Shown: positions 16,606-25,621 of the stretch, one piece after another | Layout: every line of letters starts with the position of its first letter | Numbering within the stretch: the first letter of the stretch is position 1 | NCBI GenBank assembly: GCA_041741535.1 | Contig: JBGSJV010000132.1 | Span: 9,883-73,882 of the forward strand | Length of the DNA stretch: 64,000 nucleotides | Reading direction: 5' to 3' | DNA from: M30B19 sp041741535 | GTDB lineage: Bacteria; Planctomycetota; Planctomycetia; Pirellulales; Pirellulaceae | The notes under the pieces: model-generated | The model's database searches: none | Told to the model about the DNA's origin: nothing | What the model saw: only the letters and a program-made list of their open reading frames with translations | Made by a program: the position numbers and the translations under genes

Positions 16606-17808
16606 CTATTGGCGGCTGACCCGATCGACGGGGGAATCCTGCAACAAAAGTTCCATGTCGACAAACATCCCAGGAACCAATAACCAATAATTCTCGTGTT
16701 GGCGATTCAGAACTTCGGCTCGTACTTTGTACTTGTCGCCGACGACTTGAGAATCCACAAACGTGATCCGTCCGTCAAAAGCCACCTTTTGGCCCCCGGG
16801 CAAGGTTAAGGTGACGATCGCAGCTTTGCCGGTAACTTGATAAGGATGTACCACGGCGGGGTCGAGCGATGCTTCAATCCAAATCCGATCCATTTGTACT
16901 AGCTCCAAAATGGGGTCCCCCGCATTGACCCATTCACTTTGTCGCTTTAGTGTCTTCGTAACGACTCCAGACCAAGGTGCAATGATGTCATGACGCTCGA
17001 CCAATTGTTCGGCCTTGGTGACTTGGATTTGCTCCATCCGAACCGCCTTTTGATCGACTTGGAAATCGTGATTGGCTTTTTCCAGTTGCAGGTCCGCTTG
17101 AACCGCGGCCAATTGCAGTTCATCGCGTTTCGCTTCGCTGCCGGCTCCTTTTCGAAACAAACCGTCCTCACGTTTGAAGCCTTTCCATGCCGTTTCCCGT
17201 GCTGCTGTGGCGTATCGAATGCCGATATCGCTGCTAACTTTTAATTCCGACGCTTCCAATCGTCGCTTGGAACTCTCCAATTCGGTAATGGCCTGGCTAT
17301 CGTCGACTTTGGCGATCAAAGACCCGCCCTCGATCAACTGGCCTTCCTTGGCATTCAACTGCCCCAATACGCCACTTTCTCGCGCAGGAAGTTGAATTTT
17401 CTCGATCACGATCACAGTAGCATAGGAAACTCGAATCCGTCCCTCGGAGGTCATTTCGATCTTCGCGAGCGGATTCCCAGGAGATTGCGAGTTGGAAACC
17501 GGCTGGACCATGGTTCCGGAATTTGGGGTGCTCGCTGCGTCTTGCCCAGAGACAGGTCCTTGATTTTCGGACAACGCGTTGGGCGGAGGTAGCTGACGAC
17601 CTGGAATCGACGGCAGCGTTTGGTTGGGCGCCACCTGACTAGCGTTTCCATTTGTGGCCCCTGGCAAGCGGGGGGGCAACGGCAAGGCTCGTTCTTGTCC
17701 AAAAAGTGCCGTATCGGAACAAGTAGTGATCCCGAACCAGCCTGTGAGTAGGAGTGTCGCGCCCCCAAGGATGTATGTTCGGACCGATGGGATTGAATCA
17801 AGCCGCAT
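16606..17808 (-). CDS. Membrane-fusion (HlyD/RND adaptor) protein
   Basis: A 400-aa protein. The start at 17808 follows GGGAG; the frame is open to 17955 across a tandem repeat. The N-terminus is hydrophobic (YILGGATLLLTGWFGI), followed by a Pro/Asn-rich linker. The core has the adaptor order: a lipoyl/barrel half (IQLPARESGVLGQLNAKEGQ), a helical hairpin of about 110 residues, a second lipoyl half (ERHDIIAPWSGVVTKTLKRQ) and a beta-barrel with a C-terminal VPGMFVDMEL. Such proteins link inner-membrane transporters to the outer membrane; no transporter gene is in the window. It is downstream of the GAF/HlyD gene with a 67-bp gap, so the two likely form an operon. Confidence 0.88.
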   Translation of the reverse strand: MRLDSIPSVRTYILGGATLLLTGWFGITTCSDTALFGQERALPLPPRLPGATNGNASQVAPNQTLPSIPGRQLPPPNALSENQGPVSGQDAASTPNSGTMVQPVSNSQSPGNPLAKIEMTSEGRIRVSYATVIVIEKIQLPARESGVLGQLNAKEGQLIEGGSLIAKVDDSQAITELESSKRRLEASELKVSSDIGIRYATAARETAWKGFKREDGLFRKGAGSEAKRDELQLAAVQADLQLEKANHDFQVDQKAVRMEQIQVTKAEQLVERHDIIAPWSGVVTKTLKRQSEWVNAGDPILELVQMDRIWIEASLDPAVVHPYQVTGKAAIVTLTLPGGQKVAFDGRITFVDSQVVGDKYKVRAEVLNRQHENYWLLVPGMFVDMELLLQDSPVDRVSRQ

Positions 17809-17834
17809 TAAAATCTCCCTTATGGAACATGCCC

Positions 17835-17877
17835 AAATGAATCGTCGACCAACAAATGAATCGTCGACCAACAAATT
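17835..17877. repeat. 19-bp tandem repeat (2.2 copies)
   Basis: AAATGAATCGTCGACCAAC occurs at 17835-17853 and again at 17854-17872, followed by a partial third copy (AAAT). It fills the gap between the GAF/HlyD gene's stop and the adaptor gene. Each unit contains the palindrome GTCGAC, so it could be a protein-binding site or a recent slippage duplication. Confidence 0.8.
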
Positions 17878-20161
17878 ACAGCCAAAACAGAACTTGTGCT
17901 TGAGCGGTTTCCCAAACTTCACGAAACAGAACGTACCCCAAAGGCCGCTGGCCACAGTGGATTTTCGCTGTGATTCCCGTCCCGGGACGCCTCAATTCAG
18001 CCGGCACTTGTTGTTTGTCAAACGTCACCAACAAACGAAGACTGTTGCCATGGACTTCTCGGACTTCAGCCCGTTGGTCGATTTGTGTGATGGTTCCCGT
18101 ATAGGTTTGTCCGGGTTGAGATGCCAAAGTAAACGAAACCTCGACCGGCGTTTCACTTTCGTGAACTTGCTTCAGCACATGGATTGCGCCTCGTTCAGGG
18201 AGGTATAGCTCCAATTCCCAAGGTCCGTCCAAGTCGACGATCGTCATCAATCGCTCCCCACCCAACAGCCAACGTCCCATCAAGGTTTCGCGAAAGTTCC
18301 AATCGACGATTTGGCCCGTGATGGGGGCTGGGATGTTCAGCAACGCCAGTTTTTTCCTCAAGATATCGGCCTGCTGCCACATCGAGTCGTATTCGGAGCG
18401 GAGTTGTTTGATCTCTCCTTGGAGCTTCATTTGTTCCAATGGCTCGGTCATAAGCGATTCGCTGCGTTGCTTTTCTTGAAACGACTCGGCGGTTTCGGCC
18501 AGCTTGCCTAGCAATGCTTGAAACTCGGAGTCGTAATCGCGGTTCTCCAGTCGCAGCAATGGTTGCCCCGCCGTCACCATCACGTTCTGTTGTTCGGGTA
18601 ATGGGATTTCGGTGACCAAGCCGGCAGTTTGCGAGTAGATCTCAAAGCGATTGACCGGTTGTAAGATTCCTTTCGCTGGCATGGTAAACGAATACGGGAA
18701 CAGAAATAACAGAATCGTGGTCACGATGATCGCCACAGAGGCAATTCCGGTCTTCGGCAAATTGCCGGGAGCGGTCAGCCAGGACAATTTGCCTAGAGTC
18801 TTCCAAAGGGGCATTAGAAAGAGCCCGTTGTGCTCCAGTGAATTTGCCAGTGCGGAAGCGCCGTGCAAAGCAACCAATTCAATCCGCCGGGTCTTTTCTT
18901 CCGGGATCCGTTGATCCGTCAATTGTTCGATGATCAAAGCCCCGAGCAACTTCTTCTTGATTTGAGCCGCCTGCCGGGCCTTGGTCAGGTCGGTCTGGTC
19001 GTCTGCGGTTTTCGGGCCGTGAACCAGAGGCACCACGGCTACGGCTTTGCTGTGGGATAGGTCCAAATAAGCTTCGAGACATTCTTCAATTTGTGGCGGC
19101 AAATCGTCGGTCGGCCCAACATAAAACAGTGGCTGCTTGGCTCGGCACACGACGGTGGTCAATTGCTCCATCAACCGCACTTGGTCTGCGCGGCGATGCA
19201 CGCGATCCAAACCGCTGGTGGCGATGATTTTTAGTCGAGTCCCTTCCGTCAGAGCGACGCTGACCCGATCGCAGTCAATCAAACGGCGACCATCATTGGC
19301 TAGGTTGTAGGCGGTCCGCTGCGTATCCAGGCTTTCGTGCAAGCATTGCAGGAATTGGTCCAGTCGTCCCCAAAGGTCTTGTTGTTCGTCAAGCTCACGG
19401 AGACGCCGGTTTTTGTGATACTGGCCAGCCATCTCCGCCATTTGGACCAAGAATCGCAGGTAACCCCGCTGGGTTACGGGCCCCGTTACCGGCCTTTGGA
19501 AGATCTCGATCAAGCCAATTGCTTGCCCCTCATTCATGATTGGGGCCAAAATCAGGAGTAGTGGCGTAGGGTTTCCGGTGTCGTCCGATGTATTGACGGT
19601 CGAAGGCAAAACCAAAGTAGGTTGCCCATCTTGAAAGACTTGCTTCAGCAGCCGATCGTGTTGATACGCCCCGGGGCCGTCCGACGGCAAGCCGGTTTGC
19701 GCCAAGTTGATTTGCTGCTCAAGGTTCAGTTGATTGCGTTCCTTGAGCCATATCGCACCACCGATACTGGAAAGCGCCGACACACAACGAGTCGTGAAAC
19801 CTTGGTAAAACTCGCTCGGCGGCAAGTTTTGTTTTGCCAGTTGAGCGATCTCTTCGACCAACTGCTTGATCTGTTGTTGGGTTTCGTGAACCAAGCGCGG
19901 ATCGATTTCCGACCCATCCGACGATTCCTGCCGTGCTGAATCGGCCCGTTCTCGTTGTCTGGATCGCGGTGACTTGGGCTCGGAATCCACCAGTCGCGAA
20001 TGGGTTGAGGCCGGGGGGAGCGGCAGAGCTATCGTGCTGCCGTCCGCTTCGTGCAGCACTGGTCCGTTTCGTCCGGTTCCAGCCTGCGCGACTCCCGGCG
20101 GGAGGGCAACTCCGCTATCCGGAACAAATGGCGAATCGGCGGACGAGGACGGACTGGACAT
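17876..20161 (-). CDS. Membrane protein combining GAF-like domains with an HlyD-type adaptor half
   Basis: A 761-aa protein. The N-terminal 75 residues are Ser/Pro-rich. Residues about 110-235 and 275-430 look like two GAF-type domains (ALSSIGGAIWLKERNQ; CDRVSVALTEGTRLKIIATS). One transmembrane segment lies near 485-515 (ASVAIIVTTILLFLFPYSF). The C-terminal 240 residues are HlyD-like: AKGILQPVNRFEIYSQTAGL, a short helical hairpin, then lipoyl and barrel parts. GAF domains would be cytoplasmic and the adaptor half periplasmic, an unusual join of sensing and transport parts. No M50 peptidase, ABC or RND partner is nearby; the neighbouring adaptor gene may be one. Confidence 0.8.
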   Translation of the reverse strand: MSSPSSSADSPFVPDSGVALPPGVAQAGTGRNGPVLHEADGSTIALPLPPASTHSRLVDSEPKSPRSRQRERADSARQESSDGSEIDPRLVHETQQQIKQLVEEIAQLAKQNLPPSEFYQGFTTRCVSALSSIGGAIWLKERNQLNLEQQINLAQTGLPSDGPGAYQHDRLLKQVFQDGQPTLVLPSTVNTSDDTGNPTPLLLILAPIMNEGQAIGLIEIFQRPVTGPVTQRGYLRFLVQMAEMAGQYHKNRRLRELDEQQDLWGRLDQFLQCLHESLDTQRTAYNLANDGRRLIDCDRVSVALTEGTRLKIIATSGLDRVHRRADQVRLMEQLTTVVCRAKQPLFYVGPTDDLPPQIEECLEAYLDLSHSKAVAVVPLVHGPKTADDQTDLTKARQAAQIKKKLLGALIIEQLTDQRIPEEKTRRIELVALHGASALANSLEHNGLFLMPLWKTLGKLSWLTAPGNLPKTGIASVAIIVTTILLFLFPYSFTMPAKGILQPVNRFEIYSQTAGLVTEIPLPEQQNVMVTAGQPLLRLENRDYDSEFQALLGKLAETAESFQEKQRSESLMTEPLEQMKLQGEIKQLRSEYDSMWQQADILRKKLALLNIPAPITGQIVDWNFRETLMGRWLLGGERLMTIVDLDGPWELELYLPERGAIHVLKQVHESETPVEVSFTLASQPGQTYTGTITQIDQRAEVREVHGNSLRLLVTFDKQQVPAELRRPGTGITAKIHCGQRPLGYVLFREVWETAQAQVLFWL

Positions 20162-20377
20162 GGAGCTGGTTCTTCCTTGATCCCACTTCGAATGAAAGGC
20201 GAAACCACCTGCTTGCTAGGCAGGCCTCCGCCAGGGCGAAGTGTCCAAAAACCACTCGCCGTATGTCAAGAGAGAAATGGGCCGCTAGCATGGCAACGTT
20301 GCCGTTTGGATAACCACATCGCACCACGGGAGATTACGGTCGCGACACTGGCCAGAGCATAGTGAAAGACATGGTTC

Positions 20378-21274
20378 TTATCCTTGCCCATGATGGCGAA
20401 ACAAGTCGCCCGACCAACCTAATTTCTCGCGCAGGGTCGCGTAGTACCATTGGCCCGAAACTTCGATCAATCGAAAGGTTGCTTCGGCCTGACGCACTTG
20501 GACACAATCACCCGGTTGCAATTCGTGAATCAATTTTCCGTCCAAGACGACGGCGGCCGAACCTTCTGTCCCGCGCAAGAACATTTCGTAAACACGGTCC
20601 GCTGTGTCGACCACGGGACGGACGGTCAAGGTGTGCGGTGAAATAGGAGCAATAACAAAGGCCCGCAAGTCTTTCCTTACGATCGGACCGCCAACCGATA
20701 GGTTATGAGCCGTCGAGCCCACCGGTGTGCTAATGATCAATCCATCGCAGTTGTAACTGGTGGCTAATCGACCATCGATGTACAAATCGATTTGTTGCAT
20801 ATGGAATGGAGCAGCTGCCCGCAGAGCGACTTCGTTCAAACCTAAATGATGCGATACTTCTTGACCAGCGTGTTGAATCCCACACCGAATCATCAAGTGC
20901 TCAACGATCGAGAAGTCTCGTTGGCACACTCGCTGCAACGCTTGCGGCAGTTGTTCCGGCATGATATCCGCCAAAAAACCCAGACGCCCCAAGTTGACGG
21001 CCAAGACCGGCCGCTGTTGGTTGCCCATTTTTCTCGCGGCCCGCAAGATGGACCCGTCGCCACCAAATACGATGCACAGATCAACGCCGTTCCCGTTCCA
21101 GGGGACTTCGCCATCGTAGTCTTCATAGACGATCCGAAAATACTGCTCGACGATCGGGCGCAGTTCTTGGATTCGCACAACCATGTCGGGTCGTTGGCTG
21201 GCGCTACTCAACAATGCCACCCGAGGCGGGGAGGACCAACCCGCGACGGATTCTTGACGATCCAGTGGCTCCAT
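20378..21274 (-). CDS. nadK: NAD kinase
   Basis: A 298-aa cytoplasmic enzyme that phosphorylates NAD to NADP. The GGDGS signature is at 71-75 (VFGGDGSILRAAR). It is followed by NLGRLGFLAD, the conserved LNEVAL Asn-Glu, and the Gly/Thr-rich STPVGSTAHNLSVGGPIV. AAGGG 6 nt upstream of the ATG at 21274 supports the start. About 30 residues before the first strand are extra relative to short homologues. It lies downstream of dxs on the same strand, with a 123-bp inverted repeat between the two genes. Confidence 0.96.
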   Translation of the reverse strand: MEPLDRQESVAGWSSPPRVALLSSASQRPDMVVRIQELRPIVEQYFRIVYEDYDGEVPWNGNGVDLCIVFGGDGSILRAARKMGNQQRPVLAVNLGRLGFLADIMPEQLPQALQRVCQRDFSIVEHLMIRCGIQHAGQEVSHHLGLNEVALRAAAPFHMQQIDLYIDGRLATSYNCDGLIISTPVGSTAHNLSVGGPIVRKDLRAFVIAPISPHTLTVRPVVDTADRVYEMFLRGTEGSAAVVLDGKLIHELQPGDCVQVRQAEATFRLIEVSGQWYYATLREKLGWSGDLFRHHGQG

Positions 21275-21303
21275 ACCAAACCCTTTGATTTTGGGTTAGA
21301 CCC

Positions 21304-21426
21304 AATACCGTTCAACGAAGGACGATAATAGGCACATTCCATATGCCGCGACCATCAAAAAGCACTCGTTCTTTGAGGATCGGCGGACGGCACACGGAGT
21401 GTGCCTGCTACTTGTCGAACGGTATT
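21304..21426. repeat. 123-bp imperfect inverted repeat between nadK and dxs
   Basis: Two matched blocks per arm. Outer: AATACCGTTC (21304-21313) pairs with GAACGGTATT (21417-21426). Inner: AGGCACATTCCATATGCCG (21330-21348) pairs with CGGCACACGGAGTGTGCCT (21388-21406), 16 of 19 positions. The inner block is itself nearly palindromic. It is unrelated in sequence to the 100-bp family. It could be a mobile palindromic element that also acts as a transcriptional barrier. Confidence 0.75.
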
Positions 21427-21430
21427 GAGG

Positions 21431-23341
21431 TTAGACCGTTTGTAAATCAGCTTCTAACAGACCACGTTGGGCCGCCAGTTCAAGCACCGTTTTGACGATG
21501 CCTTCGGGATCCAGTCGCAATTCTTGCAGGACTTCGGCACGCGATTGATGTTCCACAAAACGGTCCGGAACTCCCAAGCGGCGTACATGGTCCGCGCGCA
21601 GGCCGTGATCCGCGGCAAACTCCAACAGCGCACTGCCGAACCCACCGCTTAACGTGCCTTCTTCGGCGGTTACGACCAGTGGAGCTTCCTCCAAGACGCG
21701 CCGCATGACCACGGTATCCAACGGCTTGATGAATCGCACGTTGATAACCCCGATGTCCAAGCCGCGTTCCTTGAGTTTCGCGGCCGCTTGCATGCAATGG
21801 GATAGCTCCGTCCCCACCGCCAACAGCATGCCGTCCCGTCCCCACGACATAATTTCGCTTTTGCCCAATTCGATAGGTTGGCGATCTTCGGTGATTTCCA
21901 CCGCGGTCGTCTTGGGATAGCGGATCGCCGTCGCGACATTTTGTTGGAGTGAAAAGTCCAACATCTGCCGCAGATCGTAACCATCGCCTGGCGCCATCAC
22001 GATCATGTTCGGGAAGACTCGCATGTAGGCCAGATCGTAGGTGCCGTGATGGGTCGGTCCGTCTTCGGCGGTCATTCCCGCGCGGTCCATCATGAACACC
22101 ACCGGCAAACCTTGCAGGCAAACCTCTTGGAAGATTTGATCGAAAGACCGTTGGAGAAACGTGCTGTAGATGTCCACAATCGGTCGCATACCCGTTTTGG
22201 CTTGGCCACCGGCAAAGGCGACCGCGTGTGATTCGCAAATGCCCACATCAAAGAATCGATCGGGGAACTCCGCACGAACGGGCTCCAACTTGTTTCCTTG
22301 GCACATGGCCGCCGTAATGACGGTAACTTGCGGATTTTGCCTCATTTGGTCGCCAATGGCTTTCGACGCGACGTCGGTATACGCGGTAGTCGAACCCTTC
22401 TTCAGTTCGACACGTTCTCCCTCGACCCACTGAAACACCGGTGGTGTATGGAATAACACGGGATCAGCGGCAGCTGGCTTGAATCCATGTCCCTTCTTCG
22501 TGATCACATGCAACAGGACAGGACCTTCCTGAGTCTTGACGAGGCGCAGGTATTTTTTGAGCAGCGCGATATCGTGTCCATCGATCGGGCCAAAGTACTT
22601 GAATCCGAACTCTTCGAACAACATACCACCATGCAAGCCGGCTTTGACACCTTCTTTGATCTGGACCAACATCCGCTCGGTCGGGTCGCCCAGCACCGGC
22701 AGTTTGTTGAGAACACTGACAATTTCTTGCTTCAGGCCAGAATAAAATGGATTGGCCCGCAGCCGATCCAAATAACGCGCCAGGCCACCAACCCGTGGAC
22801 AAATGGACATTTCGTTGTCGTTCAAAATGACCAACATCTTGCTCTTGAGCAGCGCGGCGTTATTCAAGGCTTCGAAGACAATCCCTGAGGGAAAAGCCCC
22901 ATCCCCAATGACAGCGACCGAATGGTTCCCAGTGCGACCTTGGAGGTCATCACCACTCCTCAGCCCGACCATCGTGGAAACGCTACTTCCCGCATGGCCC
23001 GTGACGAACAGGTCGTAGTCGCTTTCGTTCGGGTTCGGATAGCCCATCAAGCCGCCCTTGGTGCGGATCGTGTGAAACCTGTGATAGCGGCCGGTGATCA
23101 ACTTCTGCGGGTAGATTTGATGGCCCGTGTCCCAGATGAGGCGATCGTTCAGAAAATCGAACTCGGTATGCAAAGCGAGGCAAAGTTCGACCACGCCCAG
23201 GTTGGACGCAAAGTGAGCCGGACGCTCCTTCAATAAGTCGCACAAGGTGTCCCGAATTTCTTGGGCCACCCGCTGGAGCTTCTCCAACGACATTTCACGC
23301 AGTTGCTGCGGCGATTCCAGGGTCGGTAAGATCTCAATCAT
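21431..23341 (-). CDS. dxs: 1-deoxy-D-xylulose-5-phosphate synthase
   Basis: A 636-aa ThDP enzyme condensing pyruvate and glyceraldehyde 3-phosphate, the first step of the MEP isoprenoid pathway. Motifs: DTGHQIYPQKLITGR near 70-85, GDGAFPSGIVFEALNNAA and NDNEMSICP for the ThDP/Mg site, FFDVGICESHAVAFAGG with the catalytic Glu, and DRAGMTAEDGPTHHG. Length is normal for the family. Its ATG overlaps the stop of the upstream prenyl-synthase gene (ATGA), so the two are translationally coupled in the usual ispA-dxs order. Confidence 0.97.
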   Translation of the reverse strand: MIEILPTLESPQQLREMSLEKLQRVAQEIRDTLCDLLKERPAHFASNLGVVELCLALHTEFDFLNDRLIWDTGHQIYPQKLITGRYHRFHTIRTKGGLMGYPNPNESDYDLFVTGHAGSSVSTMVGLRSGDDLQGRTGNHSVAVIGDGAFPSGIVFEALNNAALLKSKMLVILNDNEMSICPRVGGLARYLDRLRANPFYSGLKQEIVSVLNKLPVLGDPTERMLVQIKEGVKAGLHGGMLFEEFGFKYFGPIDGHDIALLKKYLRLVKTQEGPVLLHVITKKGHGFKPAAADPVLFHTPPVFQWVEGERVELKKGSTTAYTDVASKAIGDQMRQNPQVTVITAAMCQGNKLEPVRAEFPDRFFDVGICESHAVAFAGGQAKTGMRPIVDIYSTFLQRSFDQIFQEVCLQGLPVVFMMDRAGMTAEDGPTHHGTYDLAYMRVFPNMIVMAPGDGYDLRQMLDFSLQQNVATAIRYPKTTAVEITEDRQPIELGKSEIMSWGRDGMLLAVGTELSHCMQAAAKLKERGLDIGVINVRFIKPLDTVVMRRVLEEAPLVVTAEEGTLSGGFGSALLEFAADHGLRADHVRRLGVPDRFVEHQSRAEVLQELRLDPEGIVKTVLELAAQRGLLEADLQTV

Positions 23342-24318
23342 TGTTGTCTTTCTAAAATAAACCGAGCAAGTCCCTGCAGGACATTCGCCCGATCGTACCG
23401 TTCCAACAAATCGTAGGCGCGACGAATCAACGCTTGAGCTTTCCTTTGACTTTCGTCCACGCCGAATAGACCCGGATAGGTTAGTTTGCCTTGCTGGCTA
23501 TCTTTCTGAGTCTGTTTGCCGACCTGCTGGGCGTCGCCGGTCACATCCAGTAAGTCGTCCGTGATTTGAAAAGCTAAGCCAATATTTTGACTTAACTCCC
23601 AAAGATTCTCTAGTTCCCCGGCCGGCACACCTGCCACGATTCCGCCCATTTTCAGAGAAGTTGCCAGCAATGCACCGGTTTTACGGCGGTGAATACGCTC
23701 CAGAGACGCCTCAGAGCGCGGCAACCGGTCCGCCAGTAAATCGTCTTGTTGCCCCCCGGCCATTCCCATCGGTCCCGCCGCCCGCGCCAATTCCGCAATA
23801 CATTTGAGAGCCGCAGCCATGGTCAGGGGTTCGATTTTTCGACCATCGACCAATTTGCGGGCAGCCTGGGGTTTTGCCGACTCGGCCAAGATTTGAAAAG
23901 CGAGCGATTGCAAACTGTCCCCAACCAAGATGGCCGTGGCATGATTGTATTGAATATGGCAGGTCGGTCGCCCTCGGCGAACATCGTCGTTATCCATGCC
24001 TGGCAGGTCGTCATGCACCAGCGAATATGCATGGATCATCTCGACCGCACACGCGGCCGGTAGAGCCTGTTCGGGCTGTCCGCCGCACATTTCACAGGCG
24101 GCCAAGGTCAGTAACGGGCGGAGGCGTTTGCCCGGAGCCAGCAGACTGTACCGCATCGCCTCGGTCAGAATTTCCGGGCTTTCGGTGCCTAGTTCGGAAT
24201 AAAACCTCAGGCTTTGCTCGATCCAGTCCCGCCAAACTTGGACTTGCCGCAACCAGGGTTGCGGATCGCAAGGTGAATTTTCGCTCTCGATTTGAAGCAT
24301 CAGGTCGGGCACTTTCAT
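23338..24318 (-). CDS. ispA: Polyprenyl (farnesyl/geranylgeranyl-type) diphosphate synthase
   Basis: A 326-aa all-helical enzyme that condenses IPP with allylic diphosphates. The first Asp-rich motif is DDLPGMDNDD near residue 117, and the second is DDLLD near 250, preceded by AFQITDD. GKRLRPLLTLAACEM is the conserved GKRLRP region. A strong GGGAGGGG ribosome-binding site precedes the ATG at 24318. The insertion pattern of the first motif (DDxxxxD) fits short-chain synthases. Whether the product is C15 or C20 cannot be settled by eye. Coupled to dxs by a 4-bp overlap. Confidence 0.94.
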   Translation of the reverse strand: MKVPDLMLQIESENSPCDPQPWLRQVQVWRDWIEQSLRFYSELGTESPEILTEAMRYSLLAPGKRLRPLLTLAACEMCGGQPEQALPAACAVEMIHAYSLVHDDLPGMDNDDVRRGRPTCHIQYNHATAILVGDSLQSLAFQILAESAKPQAARKLVDGRKIEPLTMAAALKCIAELARAAGPMGMAGGQQDDLLADRLPRSEASLERIHRRKTGALLATSLKMGGIVAGVPAGELENLWELSQNIGLAFQITDDLLDVTGDAQQVGKQTQKDSQQGKLTYPGLFGVDESQRKAQALIRRAYDLLERYDRANVLQGLARFILERQQ

Positions 24319-24423
24319 TTTACCCCTCCCGGTTCCCTAACCGTGAACCGCGCCGGAGTCTCTACACCGTATCGTACACCAACCGTGCGACAAATTCGAC
24401 ACCAAGAACCTCCGCCCCAAGTC

Positions 24424-25614
24424 TCACCGTCGCGGATACGTTTCTCGATCCCCTAATTCGACGCCTGGACGATTTTTTTCAAAATCGTAAAAATTGTCGT
24501 CGGGTTCGGACCATGGCTTGACCGCAATCACCTCCAGCACAAGTTCCTGAGTGGGAACTAGAGCCTCGCCTTCGTCCACGAGTGTGTGAAAGATATCAAA
24601 AAAATCGGCCTCCACAGTTCGCTTCTCGTTCAAGGCAGATTCAAATTTGGTATGGTGTACTTTTTTAGGGTAGAAGGCACCGCTTGCGGTTTCACCGATC
24701 TCGATCTCGATCACGGAATTCCAGTGGTCGGACTTTTGAAAGCCCTCGCCAATCTTCCAAGAGAGAATCACAATTGGTCGCGATTTTATTTTCGTCGGGA
24801 TAAAACCCTTAGAAGTATCAATGTCTAGCTCGGTAATATAACCGAACTTGCCCTTCACTTCAGGCTCCGAGGACGTGAACTCTGGCATCGACAAAACGGA
24901 TACCCTCGCCATCGTTCCTTCCATTTTTTCGACCGTATATCGAACCGCCTTATTGGAAGGAGTGATCGCTGCCAGCCCGTTGCTGTGCGTGACGCTAAGG
25001 AACGACTGCGCCTTCTCGTCAAAGGAAAATGGAATCGGGCTGTTGATCAGGGCTGGCAAGTTCGGCCGAATAATTTCAGCAAGCCTAACCTCACTGATTT
25101 GATATCCCCGGCGTGGAGAAGACGTCGTGAGGATGACCTGGTCTTTTCCAAATTCTTGAGTATAAGTCTGGAATGGACGTTGGGTCTCATTGTCTGGGAA
25201 TAGCCAACTGTGTTCTGGAAAAGTCCCCTCTAACTCGGAGTCGGACCTGTCGAACCGGATCCGAAATCCCTTGCGGCTCAAGTAGACTTGAAATCGTTCG
25301 CCATAATTGAAAGCCTGCCAATGTTCGATTTTTTTTGTTGCTAAATCGATCTTCGCTTTTAAATCGATCTTCTTTTCTTCGTCATTCGTATTCTTTAGTG
25401 ATTTTTCAAGAATCCCAATCTTGCGTTGCTCGTTCTCATGCGCCGATTTCAGGACCCGATGTCGCACCGACCACTGAATATCGATTCCCGCATCGACAAG
25501 TTGAACCAAGTTTTCTTCATGGCCAGCGCGAATATCCTCCCATGTTAATTGCGCCGTAGAAACGCCAGACAACAGAGGCATCAGAACCATAAACCCAAAT
25601 GTTATAAACTTCAT
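24424..25614 (-). CDS. Secreted protein of unknown function
   Basis: A 396-aa protein; MKFITFGFMVLMPLLSGVSTAQ is a signal peptide, and GAGGTCACG precedes the ATG. A charged helical part (about residues 50-95, rich in Lys/Glu) leads into a beta-rich domain with repeated aromatic strands; no catalytic motif is recognised. It lies 7 bp behind the inositol oxygenase gene as the last gene of a four-gene operon. It is visibly more AT-rich than its neighbours (for example the TTTTAAATCGATCTTC tracts near 25340-25380), so it may have been inserted into the operon later. A LolA-like or other all-beta fold is possible but not shown. Confidence 0.8.
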   Translation of the reverse strand: MKFITFGFMVLMPLLSGVSTAQLTWEDIRAGHEENLVQLVDAGIDIQWSVRHRVLKSAHENEQRKIGILEKSLKNTNDEEKKIDLKAKIDLATKKIEHWQAFNYGERFQVYLSRKGFRIRFDRSDSELEGTFPEHSWLFPDNETQRPFQTYTQEFGKDQVILTTSSPRRGYQISEVRLAEIIRPNLPALINSPIPFSFDEKAQSFLSVTHSNGLAAITPSNKAVRYTVEKMEGTMARVSVLSMPEFTSSEPEVKGKFGYITELDIDTSKGFIPTKIKSRPIVILSWKIGEGFQKSDHWNSVIEIEIGETASGAFYPKKVHHTKFESALNEKRTVEADFFDIFHTLVDEGEALVPTQELVLEVIAVKPWSEPDDNFYDFEKNRPGVELGDRETYPRR

Positions 25615-25621
25615 CGTGACC

